Part shown: one piece after another, positions 22,330 to 30,550 of the stretch
How the letters are laid out: every line of letters starts with the position of its first letter
Numbering within the stretch: the first letter of the stretch is position 1
DNA from: CAZQEZ01 sp964592475
GTDB lineage: Bacteria > Bacteroidota > Bacteroidia > Cytophagales > Cyclobacteriaceae
Assembly (NCBI GenBank): GCA_964592475.1
Contig: CAZQEZ010000019.1
Coordinates: 1 to 42,788 of the forward strand
Length of the DNA: 42,788 nucleotides
Direction: 5' to 3'
Program-made: the position numbers and the translations under genes
Notes under the pieces: model-generated
The model's input: the letters and a program-made list of their open reading frames with translations, nothing else
Told to the model about the DNA's origin: nothing
Databases searched by the model: none

Positions 22330-23862
22330 ATGAATTATTATAAAGTTCCACCAGCAAAATTATTGCAAATCAAGACTTTATCCGAACTAAAAGGTGCAGG
22401 TTATCAACCAAAATCGATAAAAGAAGAAATAAGAGATAACCTGATCAAAAAATTACAAAACAAAGAGCAGGTTTTTGCCGGCATTTGGGGCTATGAAGAA
22501 ACCGTTATTCCTGATTTTGAGCGAGCATTGCTTTCCAGGCATAATATCAGTTTATTAGGCTTGCGCGGTCAAGCAAAAACCAGGCTAGCCCGCATGATGG
22601 TTCATTTACTTGACGATTACATACCAATTATTACAGGATCAGAAATGAATGACGATCCCTTGCAACCACTATCACGCTACGGCAAAGATCAAATAGCTGA
22701 ACACGGAGATGATACCCATATTAGCTGGCTGCACCGTGATGACCGTTATTCTGAAAAACTAGCCACACCCGATGTTTCCGTTGCTGATTTAATTGGGGAT
22801 GTGGATCCTATTAAAGCAGCATCGCTCAAGCTTCCTTATTCTGACGAGCGTGTAATTCATTATGGATTGATACCACGCTCTCATAGATGCATTTTTGTAA
22901 TCAATGAGTTGCCAGATTTACAAGCTCGCATACAGGTTGCTTTGTTTAATATTTTGCAAGAGGGAGACATACAAATCAGAGGCTTTAAACTAAGGCTGCC
23001 ATTGGATATACATTTTGTATTTACTGCCAATCCTGAAGATTATACTAACAGAGGTAGCATAGTTACGCCTCTTAAAGATAGGATCGGTAGTCAAATTATA
23101 ACGCATTACCCTAATACTATTGATATAAGTAAGCGTATTACTGCTCAGGAAGCAAAAATAAAACCGGCGCAACAAGAAAAAATTGAAATTAATGAAATAG
23201 CCAAGGACCTGGTAGAACAGGTAGCTTTCGAAGCCAGGGATAGCGAATACGTAGATGCTAAAAGTGGTGTATCAGCCAGATTGTCAATTTCGGCCTACGA
23301 AAATTTAATTAGTGCTGCCGAAAGAAGGTCTTTGATTAGTGGAGATAAAAATACTCACATACGGGTTACAGACTTTATCGGGGTAATTCCTGCTATTACC
23401 GGTAAGGTGGAGTTGGTTTATGAGGGTGAGCAGGAAGGGCCAGGAATTGTAGCCCAAAACTTATTGGGAAAAGCTATCCGCAGACAATTCACTAATTACT
23501 TTCCCAACCCGGAAGAAATTAGAAAAGCACAAAAAGATAAAAGTCCTTATAAGAAAATAATAGATTGGTTTGAAGGTGGCAATTCACTTGATTTGCTTCA
23601 CAGCCTCTCGGAGCAAGAGTATCAAAAAGTTTTGAAAGCTGTACCCGGCTTATCAGAATTGGTAGATAAGTTTGCCAATGATTCCAAAGCCGACGAAAAA
23701 TGGTTTTTAATGGAATTTGCTTTGCATGGATTGGCAGAATACAGCTTATTAAGTAAACAAAAGCTGGCTACCGGTACTCAATTTACTGATTTGCTAAGCT
23801 CGATGTTTTCCATGCCCAAACCAGAGGAAGACGATGAAGATGATTTCAATAATTTTAATTAA
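22330..23862 (+). CDS. MoxR/Mg-chelatase-like AAA+ ATPase
   Basis: 510 residues. Walker A is G77-LRGQA-K83-T84 (LLGLRGQAKTRLARMM), and the Walker B region reads CIFVINELPDLQARIQVALF, with Asn in place of the more usual Asp before Glu. Sensor-type Asn lies in VFTANPEDYTNRG. The lid and C-terminal part (about 290-500) are helical, ending in an acidic EEDDEDDFNN tail. It is longer than a plain MoxR and closer to ChlI-type proteins. It probably acts on the same target as the preceding VWA protein. A 47-base gap leads to the AlbA_2 gene. Confidence 0.85.
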   Translation: MNYYKVPPAKLLQIKTLSELKGAGYQPKSIKEEIRDNLIKKLQNKEQVFAGIWGYEETVIPDFERALLSRHNISLLGLRGQAKTRLARMMVHLLDDYIPIITGSEMNDDPLQPLSRYGKDQIAEHGDDTHISWLHRDDRYSEKLATPDVSVADLIGDVDPIKAASLKLPYSDERVIHYGLIPRSHRCIFVINELPDLQARIQVALFNILQEGDIQIRGFKLRLPLDIHFVFTANPEDYTNRGSIVTPLKDRIGSQIITHYPNTIDISKRITAQEAKIKPAQQEKIEINEIAKDLVEQVAFEARDSEYVDAKSGVSARLSISAYENLISAAERRSLISGDKNTHIRVTDFIGVIPAITGKVELVYEGEQEGPGIVAQNLLGKAIRRQFTNYFPNPEEIRKAQKDKSPYKKIIDWFEGGNSLDLLHSLSEQEYQKVLKAVPGLSELVDKFANDSKADEKWFLMEFALHGLAEYSLLSKQKLATGTQFTDLLSSMFSMPKPEEDDEDDFNNFN

Positions 23863-23909
23863 TTTTCTTTTGCTAGCATCTTTTTTCAGCGACATTAAAT
23901 TTATTATTC

Positions 23910-24545
23910 ATGACAATCCGGGAAGTTCAAACATCTATAAGAGGTGGTGAGAGCCAACACATTGAGTTTAAGAAAAAAGTAGCTCACCCGGAAAAAATTG
24001 TTCGAGAAATAGTAGCATTTGCCAACAGCAAAGGGGGTGAATTATACATTGGCGTAGATGACGATGGCAATATTTCGGGTCTTAAATTCGCTGATGAGGA
24101 AAAATTTGCCCTGGAAAGAGCTATTTGTAGGTATTGTAGACCGCGCATCTTGTTTACTTCTGAAATCATTAAAATTACTGAAAAAAAGTCTCTTATTAGA
24201 TATAAGATTTCAGAAAGCGACACAAAGCCTCATTATGTGATAGAAAATAATAAAGGAAAAGCTTACGTTCGGGTAAATGATCGCAGTGTGCAGGCAAGTA
24301 AAGAAATAAGAGAAATATTGCGCCGCAGCCGTAGTGATAAAAATGTAAAGTTTCATTTCGGCGATAAAGAAAAGCTACTGATGCAGTATTTGCAGGAAAA
24401 TGACGCCATTACTATAAAGAAATTTTCTTTGATTGCCGGTATTTCTCATTATATGGCATCCCGTACCTTGATATTGCTTGTATTGGCCAATGTGCTCAAA
24501 GTCGTACCACGCGAAATAGAAGATTGGTACTTACTAAGGAAGTAG
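23910..24545 (+). CDS. AlbA_2/Schlafen-type ATP-binding protein with winged helix
   Basis: 211 residues. The AlbA_2 domain (about 8-130) shows ESQHIEFKKK, IVREIVAFANSKGGELYIGV and DDGNISGL, the hallmarks of this divergent ATP-binding fold. The end (about 145-211) is a helix-turn-helix: ITIKKFSLIAGISHYMASRTL. Proteins of this type are often called transcriptional regulators; RNA or DNA binding is probable, but the target is unknown. It is third in a likely unit with the VWA and AAA+ genes. Confidence 0.8.
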   Translation: MTIREVQTSIRGGESQHIEFKKKVAHPEKIVREIVAFANSKGGELYIGVDDDGNISGLKFADEEKFALERAICRYCRPRILFTSEIIKITEKKSLIRYKISESDTKPHYVIENNKGKAYVRVNDRSVQASKEIREILRRSRSDKNVKFHFGDKEKLLMQYLQENDAITIKKFSLIAGISHYMASRTLILLVLANVLKVVPREIEDWYLLRK

Positions 24546-24727
24546 GAGTAAATAATCCATAATAGAAAAATGACTTCTTTACCGCAAAAGTAATTGATAC
24601 AAGTTCCCACAATTCACTCCTGAACTTTGGGATTTCCCCAATTCTTTATCCGCTCATCATATTTACATGCCATTTACATAAAAAATACAATACAAGCTAA
24701 TGTTTTTTAACCAGTACTTGGCCATGC

Positions 24728-24739
24728 AAGGTACCTTTG
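24728..24739 (+). promoter_or_regulatory. -7 element within a palindrome before the PadR gene
   Basis: TACCTTTG (24732-24739) is an exact TAnnTTTG match. It overlaps the self-complementary AAGGTACCTT (24728-24737), a plausible PadR operator. No good -33 TTTG is seen at normal distance, so the promoter is likely weak or activated. The remainder of 24546-24727 holds no gene that I can see. Confidence 0.4.
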
Positions 24740-24787
24740 CGTATAATAAATTGTGGAAACTAAAAATTAATTTAAAAAGAACATGCC

Positions 24788-25132
24788 ATGACAATGAATG
24801 TAGAAAATACCCAAGTGCAAATGCGCAAAGGAATACTTGAATTTTGTATTCTGCACATAATTGCGCGTGGAGAGGTTTATGCATCTGACATGATAGAGGA
24901 GCTTACTAAAGCACGTATCATGGTTGTAGAGGGCACCCTTTACCCTCTGCTCACGAGATTGCGGAAAGCGGGTCTGGTGGATTATCGCTGGGAAGAATCA
25001 GTATCGGGGCCTCCCCGAAAATACTATCGTATAACTGATATAGGTAAGGATTTTTTAACTAAATTAGATTTTACCTGGAAAGAGTTAATAGTATCTACAA
25101 GCCAAATTATCAATAAAGGAGACAATAAATAA
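24788..25132 (+). CDS. PadR-family transcriptional regulator
   Basis: 114 residues, the short PadR type. The winged helix reads MRKGILEFCILHIIARGEVYASDMIEELTKA, then VVEGTLYPLLTRLRKAGLVDY, with the wing GPPRKYYRITDIGK. An ATG also exists six bases further (24794). PadR proteins bind DNA as dimers and respond to small molecules or membrane stress. It is nine bases upstream of a PspC-GIN protein, a common pairing in Bacteroidota, so it most likely controls that operon through the palindrome at its own promoter. Confidence 0.9.
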   Translation: MTMNVENTQVQMRKGILEFCILHIIARGEVYASDMIEELTKARIMVVEGTLYPLLTRLRKAGLVDYRWEESVSGPPRKYYRITDIGKDFLTKLDFTWKELIVSTSQIINKGDNK

Positions 25133-25141
25133 GTATCGATC

Positions 25142-27556
25142 ATGAAAAAAAATATAAGTATAAATATAAGTGGCATTATTTTTTATATCGAGGAAGATGG
25201 CTACGATAAACTTAAAGATTACCTCGATGGTATCAATCAATATTTTTCAAAATTTGAAGATAACAGTGAGATTGTATCAGATATAGAAAGCCGCATAGCA
25301 GAAATATTTCTGGCTAAATTGAAAGATGGTAAGCAGGTAATAACTCGTGAAGATGTGGTAAGCCTTATTGCTACCATGGGAAGTATTAGTGACTTTAAGG
25401 CGGTGCAGGAACCGGAAGAGGAAAACACGGAACAAACGAATGAAGAACATGCCTATTCCTCTTCTACCGAGGGCAGAAAGCTTTTTAGAGACACCAAAAG
25501 GAATATTATTGGTGGTGTTGCTGCTGGCCTGGGAAATTATTTCAGTATAGATCCACTGTGGATCCGATTGATTTTTTTATTGCTCTTCATCAGCCTGTTC
25601 TTCGAGTTTGAAATCAGTCTTATTATACCAATTATTTATATCGTAATGTGGATTGTAATTCCTGGTTCGGATGAGCTCAAGGAAGGAAAGAAATACAAGA
25701 AAATGTTTCGCAATCCTGATGGTAAAGTACTGGGAGGGGTGGCAAGTGGTATAGCCTCTTACTTTGGTATCGATGTAGTGGTAGTTCGATTATTGTTCGT
25801 ATTATTGATTTTTGCCGCTTTTTCTGGGCCTATTATTTACATATTGCTTTGGATTATAATACCTGAAGCGAAAAGCATAACTGAAAAAATGGAAATGCAG
25901 GGTGAACCTGTAACACTTAGTAATATAGAACAAAACATTAAACGCAGTCTCAATGTAGAAGAAGGTGAAGAAAATACCTTAGTGAAAATACTGTTATTTC
26001 CCTTCCGATTGCTAGCGCTTATTATTGAGGGTCTGGGTAAAATCCTTTCTCCATTGCTCAAGTTTTTGGTAGAAGCTGTCAGGGTATTGGCAGGAGTGTT
26101 AATCATAATTACCGGCGTAGGGTTAATGTTTTCTCTGCTGGTTATTTTAGGTGCCGCTATAGGATTGCACACCGGCAATGTATTTGTTAATATAGATATT
26201 TTACCTCTTGAATTAATCCAGAATACGTTGCCTGCTACCCCCTTGATAGCAACTGTAATCGCCCTTTTTATTCCTGCTTTATTTCTTTCTCTGTTGGGAG
26301 TGATGATAATTAGTTTAAATAATTTAATCAAACCTGCTTTGGGTTGGTCGTTATTCGCGGTTTGGGTAATTGCAATTTTATCATTAGCAATTAGCTTACC
26401 TCAAGTGGCAGCAGATTTTAAGGTAGAAGCAGAAGTAAAAGAAGAAAAAACTTACCTTATAGATGGCACGACAGTCATTACCATGCAAGAAAAAGTTTTA
26501 GATTATGAATATGAAGATATAAGATTAAGGATCAGACCTCATGATAAGCCATTTCATATGCTGCAAATTAATAAAGAGGCACGAGGGAGAACCATAGAAG
26601 ACGCGAAAGAAAATGCTCAGATGTTATTATATGATGTAATAGTAAATGATTCAATTATAGCTTTCCCTTACAATCCTGTTTTTGCTGAAAATGCAGTATT
26701 TAGAGCTCAGGAGCTGGATATGATTTTATATGTTCCTTACGAAAGGCCCTTTATTTTGGAAGTAAAGCTTGCCAATATATTAAGAAATACTTTACATATA
26801 CATGGTTATAGTGCATCAGATATGCGCGATAACGTATGGAAGTATACTAAAGAAGATGGCTTAGTGTGTACTACATGCAGTGTGCCCACAAAGACTGCCG
26901 AAGAAAATAGTACAAAGGAGCCAAACTTTGTGCCTGTAGATACAAACGTGCGCGATTTTACTTACCTGGATATTGGCAATACATTTATTGTAAACGTAAT
27001 CAAGGGCGATGATTATAAAATAGAGTTTAATGAAAATAATCAAATGAGCGATGATGTGGTATTTGAAAAAGACAGTGAGACTTTAAAAATTCGTTATCGC
27101 AATAGTGATAACTTTTTTGATGCCAACCGCAACAAGCTAAAATTAAACATTACCATGCCTCAAATAGCAGGAGTAAACTTACAAGGTGCATCTCAAACCT
27201 ATATTCAGAATTTTAACTTAGAGCAATTTAGAGCAAACCTATCCGGTACGGCCAAAGCACAAATAAACATGACTGTGGAGGATGCCAATGTAGATCTTAG
27301 TGGTGCTTCTAAATTAATACTTAGCGGTGTAGCCAGAAATTTAAATGCCGAGTTGGATGGCATTGCCAGCCTGGAAGCATATGACATGGTTATTTCGGAA
27401 GCAACAATAGATGCTAATGCAGCAGCTAATGTAAAAATTTATGTTACTGATTTTTTACGTGTAAATGCTAGCGGAGGCACCACCATTAAATATAAGGGAA
27501 ATCCCAAAATTGATGCCACCGAAAGTGTTGCAAGCTCTATTGAGCGTGTTGAATAG
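25142..27556 (+). CDS. PspC-domain membrane protein with C-terminal GIN (DUF2807) domain
   Basis: 804 residues. A cytoplasmic N-terminal part (1-110) is followed by two tandem PspC domains: RNIIGGVAAGLGNYFSIDP, then DGKVLGGVASGIASYFGID, each with a membrane helix. Three further membrane segments (about 285-420) lead to a large periplasmic domain. The C-terminus (about 600-790) is a DUF2807 beta-helix-like domain with repeated SGA/ASG turns (LQGASQTYIQ, VDLSGASKLILSG). PspC proteins respond to envelope stress. The fused GIN domain suggests envelope sensing or surface interaction, which is inference. It is co-transcribed with padR and followed by a strong terminator. Confidence 0.88.
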   Translation: MKKNISINISGIIFYIEEDGYDKLKDYLDGINQYFSKFEDNSEIVSDIESRIAEIFLAKLKDGKQVITREDVVSLIATMGSISDFKAVQEPEEENTEQTNEEHAYSSSTEGRKLFRDTKRNIIGGVAAGLGNYFSIDPLWIRLIFLLLFISLFFEFEISLIIPIIYIVMWIVIPGSDELKEGKKYKKMFRNPDGKVLGGVASGIASYFGIDVVVVRLLFVLLIFAAFSGPIIYILLWIIIPEAKSITEKMEMQGEPVTLSNIEQNIKRSLNVEEGEENTLVKILLFPFRLLALIIEGLGKILSPLLKFLVEAVRVLAGVLIIITGVGLMFSLLVILGAAIGLHTGNVFVNIDILPLELIQNTLPATPLIATVIALFIPALFLSLLGVMIISLNNLIKPALGWSLFAVWVIAILSLAISLPQVAADFKVEAEVKEEKTYLIDGTTVITMQEKVLDYEYEDIRLRIRPHDKPFHMLQINKEARGRTIEDAKENAQMLLYDVIVNDSIIAFPYNPVFAENAVFRAQELDMILYVPYERPFILEVKLANILRNTLHIHGYSASDMRDNVWKYTKEDGLVCTTCSVPTKTAEENSTKEPNFVPVDTNVRDFTYLDIGNTFIVNVIKGDDYKIEFNENNQMSDDVVFEKDSETLKIRYRNSDNFFDANRNKLKLNITMPQIAGVNLQGASQTYIQNFNLEQFRANLSGTAKAQINMTVEDANVDLSGASKLILSGVARNLNAELDGIASLEAYDMVISEATIDANAAANVKIYVTDFLRVNASGGTTIKYKGNPKIDATESVASSIERVE

Positions 27557-27606
27557 TAAAATAAAGTGGTAGTTTAAATGTTGTTATAATTAATTCAATA
27601 AATAAT

Positions 27607-27640
27607 AAAAAGTTGTGCATATAGTCACGCACAACTTTTT
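27607..27640 (+). terminator. Strong intrinsic terminator after the PspC-GIN gene
   Basis: A perfect 12-bp stem, AAAAAGTTGTGC (27607-27618) with GCACAACTTTTT (27629-27640), encloses a 10-base loop and ends in a run of T. The A-run on the left side lets it act in both directions. Confidence 0.75.
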
Positions 27641-27722
27641 TATTTTTGATGACCAATTGGTGAACTTATAGCAGTAAAACGATTGTTTCTACCTTGAAAT
27701 TTAAAAAAATATAATAAAACAC

Positions 27723-29066
27723 ATGAAAAACCTCCTTATTTTTATTCTAATAACAGGTTTAATTAGTGGATGTGGATCAAAACACGATCCTGAAAAATTG
27801 AATCAATTTTCAGAAAACCAACTTAACGAGTGGCATGATAAACTTACAGAAGTTATCATTTCCGACATATTTACACCTCCAGTGGCTAGTCGCATTTATG
27901 TTTATCCGCATATTGCTGCTTATGAAGTAATGCGCAATCAATTTCCCGAATACAAAACATTAGCGGGTCAGTTAAATGAATTTACTGCAGTGCCTACACC
28001 CGATACTGATGTAGCAATATATTATCCTTTGGCCAGTATAATCGCCTTTTCTACTGCCACTAAATATCTCGTTTTTAATGTTGATATGATTGAAGAATAC
28101 GAGCAACAATATCTTGATAAAATCCAGGAGATAGGGATTAGCAAAAGAATATTTGATAATTCTGTGGCTTACGGACGTGAAGTAGGCAATCATTTGATTG
28201 AGTATGCCAAAAGCGACGGATACATTGCCAGGCAATCGATGCCTCGTTATATTTTAGAAGAAGACCCTGGTAAGTGGGTTCCTACACCTCCTGACTATAT
28301 GCCAGGCATAGAGCCTCACTGGGAAACCATGCGTACCATGGTAATTGATTCTGCAACTCAATTTGTACCTACGCCTCCCACGCCATTCGATTCAACTGCT
28401 GGAAGTCAATTTTACCAAGAGTGTATGGAGGTGTATGAAACAGTTAATAAACTTGATGAGGAACAATTAGAAATAGCCAAATTTTGGGATTGTAATCCTA
28501 ATATTTCATTTACCAAAGGTCATGTGATGTTTTATCATCAGCAAATTTCACCGGGAGGCCATTGGCTCTCCATTACATCTATCGTTTCTCGTATGGAAAA
28601 CATGGACTTCATGCGGAAAAGCGAAGTATTCACGGTAACTTCTATCGCATTATACGATGCTTTTATAAGTTGCTGGGATGAAAAATACCGAAGTAGCCTG
28701 ATAAGGCCTGAAACCTACATCGACCGGTACATTGACCCTGACTGGAAACCAATATTGCAAACTCCAGCATTTCCTGAATATACCAGTGGCCATAGTGTTA
28801 TTTCTGCTGCTGCAGCGGTAGTACTTACAAAAATAGTGGGCGATAGCTATGCATTCGCGGATTCGTCGGAAGTAGATTATGGCTTGCCGGTAAGAAACTA
28901 TGATTCCTTTTTTCATGCCTCTAATGAAGCAGCCATAAGCAGGTTGTATGGTGGTATTCATTACCGGCCTGCTATCGACAATGGCGTAAGTCAAGGAAAA
29001 GAGGTAGGGAATTACATTATGAATAATTTAGAAACAAAAAATGGTATGCAAGCCATGAAAGAATAA
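27723..29066 (+). CDS. PAP2/vanadium-haloperoxidase-like lipoprotein
   Basis: 447 residues with a lipoprotein signal (ITGLISGC, lipidated C17). The three blocks of the PAP2/vanadate-binding fold are present: K321-YRSSLI-R328-P329, PEYTSGHS with H357, and S406-R407-LYGGI-H413. The last block is followed by YRPAID. Vanadium haloperoxidases and acid phosphatases share this site, so the sequence cannot tell whether it oxidises halide or cleaves phosphate. The long helical N-terminus and the KFWDCNP element favour the haloperoxidase-like group annotated in many Bacteroidota. It is exposed in the periplasm or on the surface. It is a single gene with terminators on both sides. Confidence 0.85.
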   Translation: MKNLLIFILITGLISGCGSKHDPEKLNQFSENQLNEWHDKLTEVIISDIFTPPVASRIYVYPHIAAYEVMRNQFPEYKTLAGQLNEFTAVPTPDTDVAIYYPLASIIAFSTATKYLVFNVDMIEEYEQQYLDKIQEIGISKRIFDNSVAYGREVGNHLIEYAKSDGYIARQSMPRYILEEDPGKWVPTPPDYMPGIEPHWETMRTMVIDSATQFVPTPPTPFDSTAGSQFYQECMEVYETVNKLDEEQLEIAKFWDCNPNISFTKGHVMFYHQQISPGGHWLSITSIVSRMENMDFMRKSEVFTVTSIALYDAFISCWDEKYRSSLIRPETYIDRYIDPDWKPILQTPAFPEYTSGHSVISAAAAVVLTKIVGDSYAFADSSEVDYGLPVRNYDSFFHASNEAAISRLYGGIHYRPAIDNGVSQGKEVGNYIMNNLETKNGMQAMKE

Positions 29067-29087
29067 TATTATAGTATATTTAGTATC

Positions 29088-29124
29088 AAAAAGGCAGCTT
29101 TAAGATGATTGGAGCTGCCTTTTT
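29088..29124 (+). terminator. Strong intrinsic terminator after the PAP2 gene
   Basis: AAAAAGGCAGCT (29088-29099) pairs fully with AGCTGCCTTTTT (29113-29124), a 12-bp stem with a 13-base loop and more T residues after it. Confidence 0.75.
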
Positions 29125-29160
29125 GTTTTTTGAGGAAATATTTTGAAAAATTTTTTTTCT

Positions 29161-29189
29161 GATGCAACCTTAAAATCTAATATTGCATC
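29161..29189 (+). promoter_or_regulatory. Possible ECF-type autoregulated promoter
   Basis: GATGCAACCTT (29161-29171) and TTGCATC (29183-29189) precede the sigma factor gene. The outer bases form an inverted repeat, GATGCAA / TTGCATC. I recall that ECF genes of Bacteroidota often carry a GCAACCTT-type -35 and a short -10 with this spacing. It therefore may be the promoter recognised by the sigma factor itself. Confidence 0.45.
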
Positions 29190-29210
29190 TTCCAGGTGAA
29201 TATCATAAAA

Positions 29211-29792
29211 ATGTTTTTAAAAGTAAACAAATCCATTTCAGAAGAAGAGCAGATTGCCGAGTGTAAAAAAGGCAAGAGTAAAGCGCAAAGGTATATTTAT
29301 GAAAAATATGTTTCTAAAATGCTTGGCGTTTGCCTTAGATACGTGAAAGATGAATTAGAGGCGGAAGATATTATGATCAAAGGATTTACCCGGGTATTTG
29401 CCAAGATTGATCAATATTCTGGAAGTGGAAGTTTTGAAGGGTGGATTAGAAGAATTGTAGTAAATGAAGCACTTGGTTATTTAAGAAAAAATAAGAATAT
29501 GTACCTTGAGGTAGAAATTGAAAAAGCCGACTATCAAGCTGACTATCAACTAATCGACAGCACGCTGGAAGCTGAAGAGCTGGTGCAGATGATTAATGAA
29601 CTACCTATGGGTTATAGAAGCGTTTTTAATCTTTATGCTATTGAAGGCTATAGCCATAAGGAAATTGCTGAGAAGCTGGAAGTGAGCGAAAATACTTCCA
29701 AATCTCAGTTGAGTAGAGCCAGAGTGATTTTACAAAAAAAGCTGGCCGACAGAGAAGAGAGCATTAAAAAAATGATCGGAAATGAAAAATAA
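29211..29792 (+). CDS. ECF-type RNA polymerase sigma factor
   Basis: About 193 residues from ATG 29211; an in-frame GTG at 29196 would add five residues. Region 2 is visible as KYVSKMLGVCLRYVKDELEA and the FEGWIRRIVVNEALGYLRK block. Region 4 is visible as ELPMGYRSVFNLYAIEGYSH followed by KEIAEKLEVSENTSKSQLSR. These bind -10 and -35 elements respectively. The gene overlaps the next one by 11 bases. The downstream protein has one membrane helix, so a membrane-bound anti-sigma arrangement is possible. The operon ends in two outer-membrane-type proteins, so an envelope signal is likely. Confidence 0.9.
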   Translation: MFLKVNKSISEEEQIAECKKGKSKAQRYIYEKYVSKMLGVCLRYVKDELEAEDIMIKGFTRVFAKIDQYSGSGSFEGWIRRIVVNEALGYLRKNKNMYLEVEIEKADYQADYQLIDSTLEAEELVQMINELPMGYRSVFNLYAIEGYSHKEIAEKLEVSENTSKSQLSRARVILQKKLADREESIKKMIGNEK

Positions 29793-30549
29793 GCTGGACG
29801 AACTTTTCAAGAATAAAACTGAAGGCTACCAAAAAGAGCCCTCGGCTGATGCATGGAACAAGATTCATCAAAACCTGCATCCAAAATCTAAAATGCCATA
29901 TTGGCAAATAGCAGCTTCTATAATTTTAATTTTAGGAGTTTCAATGTTGCTGTATTTTCAATTGAGCAACCATGACAAACAGCAACCTGCTGTGGCCAAT
30001 AATGATAAAAGTGATTCTGCACAAGTGACAAAATCGCCGATAATTGAAAAAAATATTGCTCAGGAAAATGAAATTATAAATGAGGAGCAAAAAATAATAG
30101 ATACGCCAACAACTGAAAAAATAAATAATCGTAATCTGTTGGCCAACAAAGGCAATATATCGAAAGAAATAAATGAGCAAGTAGAAGATAAAATTAAAAT
30201 AAAGGTACCCGAAATGATAGAAAATAAGGAAGCTTTAGCTACCGTAATTGAAGAACCGGTAAATCCAATTATAGAACCGCAACCTGATGCTGAAGTTGTA
30301 CAAGCGCCTTCTAGCACCAGAAAAAAGCTGCCTCCTGTCACCATCGTGTATAAGAAGTCGACTGAAAACACAGAAAATGTGGCTAAAAACAAATCAAATA
30401 ACTCTCAAGAAGGGCTTGGGAAAATTTTAACCATCGCCAAAGAAATTAAAAATGGTGATTTGAAAATTTCTGAGCTACGGGATGTAAAAGATGAGCTTTT
30501 GGCCCTGGAAATTAATATTAAAAGAAACAATGTAAAAAGTAGAGACTAA
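29782..30549 (+). CDS. Single-pass membrane protein after the ECF gene (possible anti-sigma)
   Basis: 255 residues. A short cytoplasmic part (1-40; SADAWNKIHQNLHPK) is followed by one membrane helix (about 41-61, IAASIILILGVSMLLYF) and a long polar periplasmic region rich in Lys, Asn, Glu and Pro. The conserved 'EPSADAWNKI' pattern recurs in Bacteroidota proteins encoded next to ECF factors. No classical zinc anti-sigma motif (HxxxCxxC) is present. It overlaps the sigma gene by 11 bases and ends one base before the GIN-barrel gene. Its function as anti-sigma factor is inferred from position only. Confidence 0.7.
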   Translation: MKNKLDELFKNKTEGYQKEPSADAWNKIHQNLHPKSKMPYWQIAASIILILGVSMLLYFQLSNHDKQQPAVANNDKSDSAQVTKSPIIEKNIAQENEIINEEQKIIDTPTTEKINNRNLLANKGNISKEINEQVEDKIKIKVPEMIENKEALATVIEEPVNPIIEPQPDAEVVQAPSSTRKKLPPVTIVYKKSTENTENVAKNKSNNSQEGLGKILTIAKEIKNGDLKISELRDVKDELLALEINIKRNNVKSRD

Positions 30550-30550
30550 T

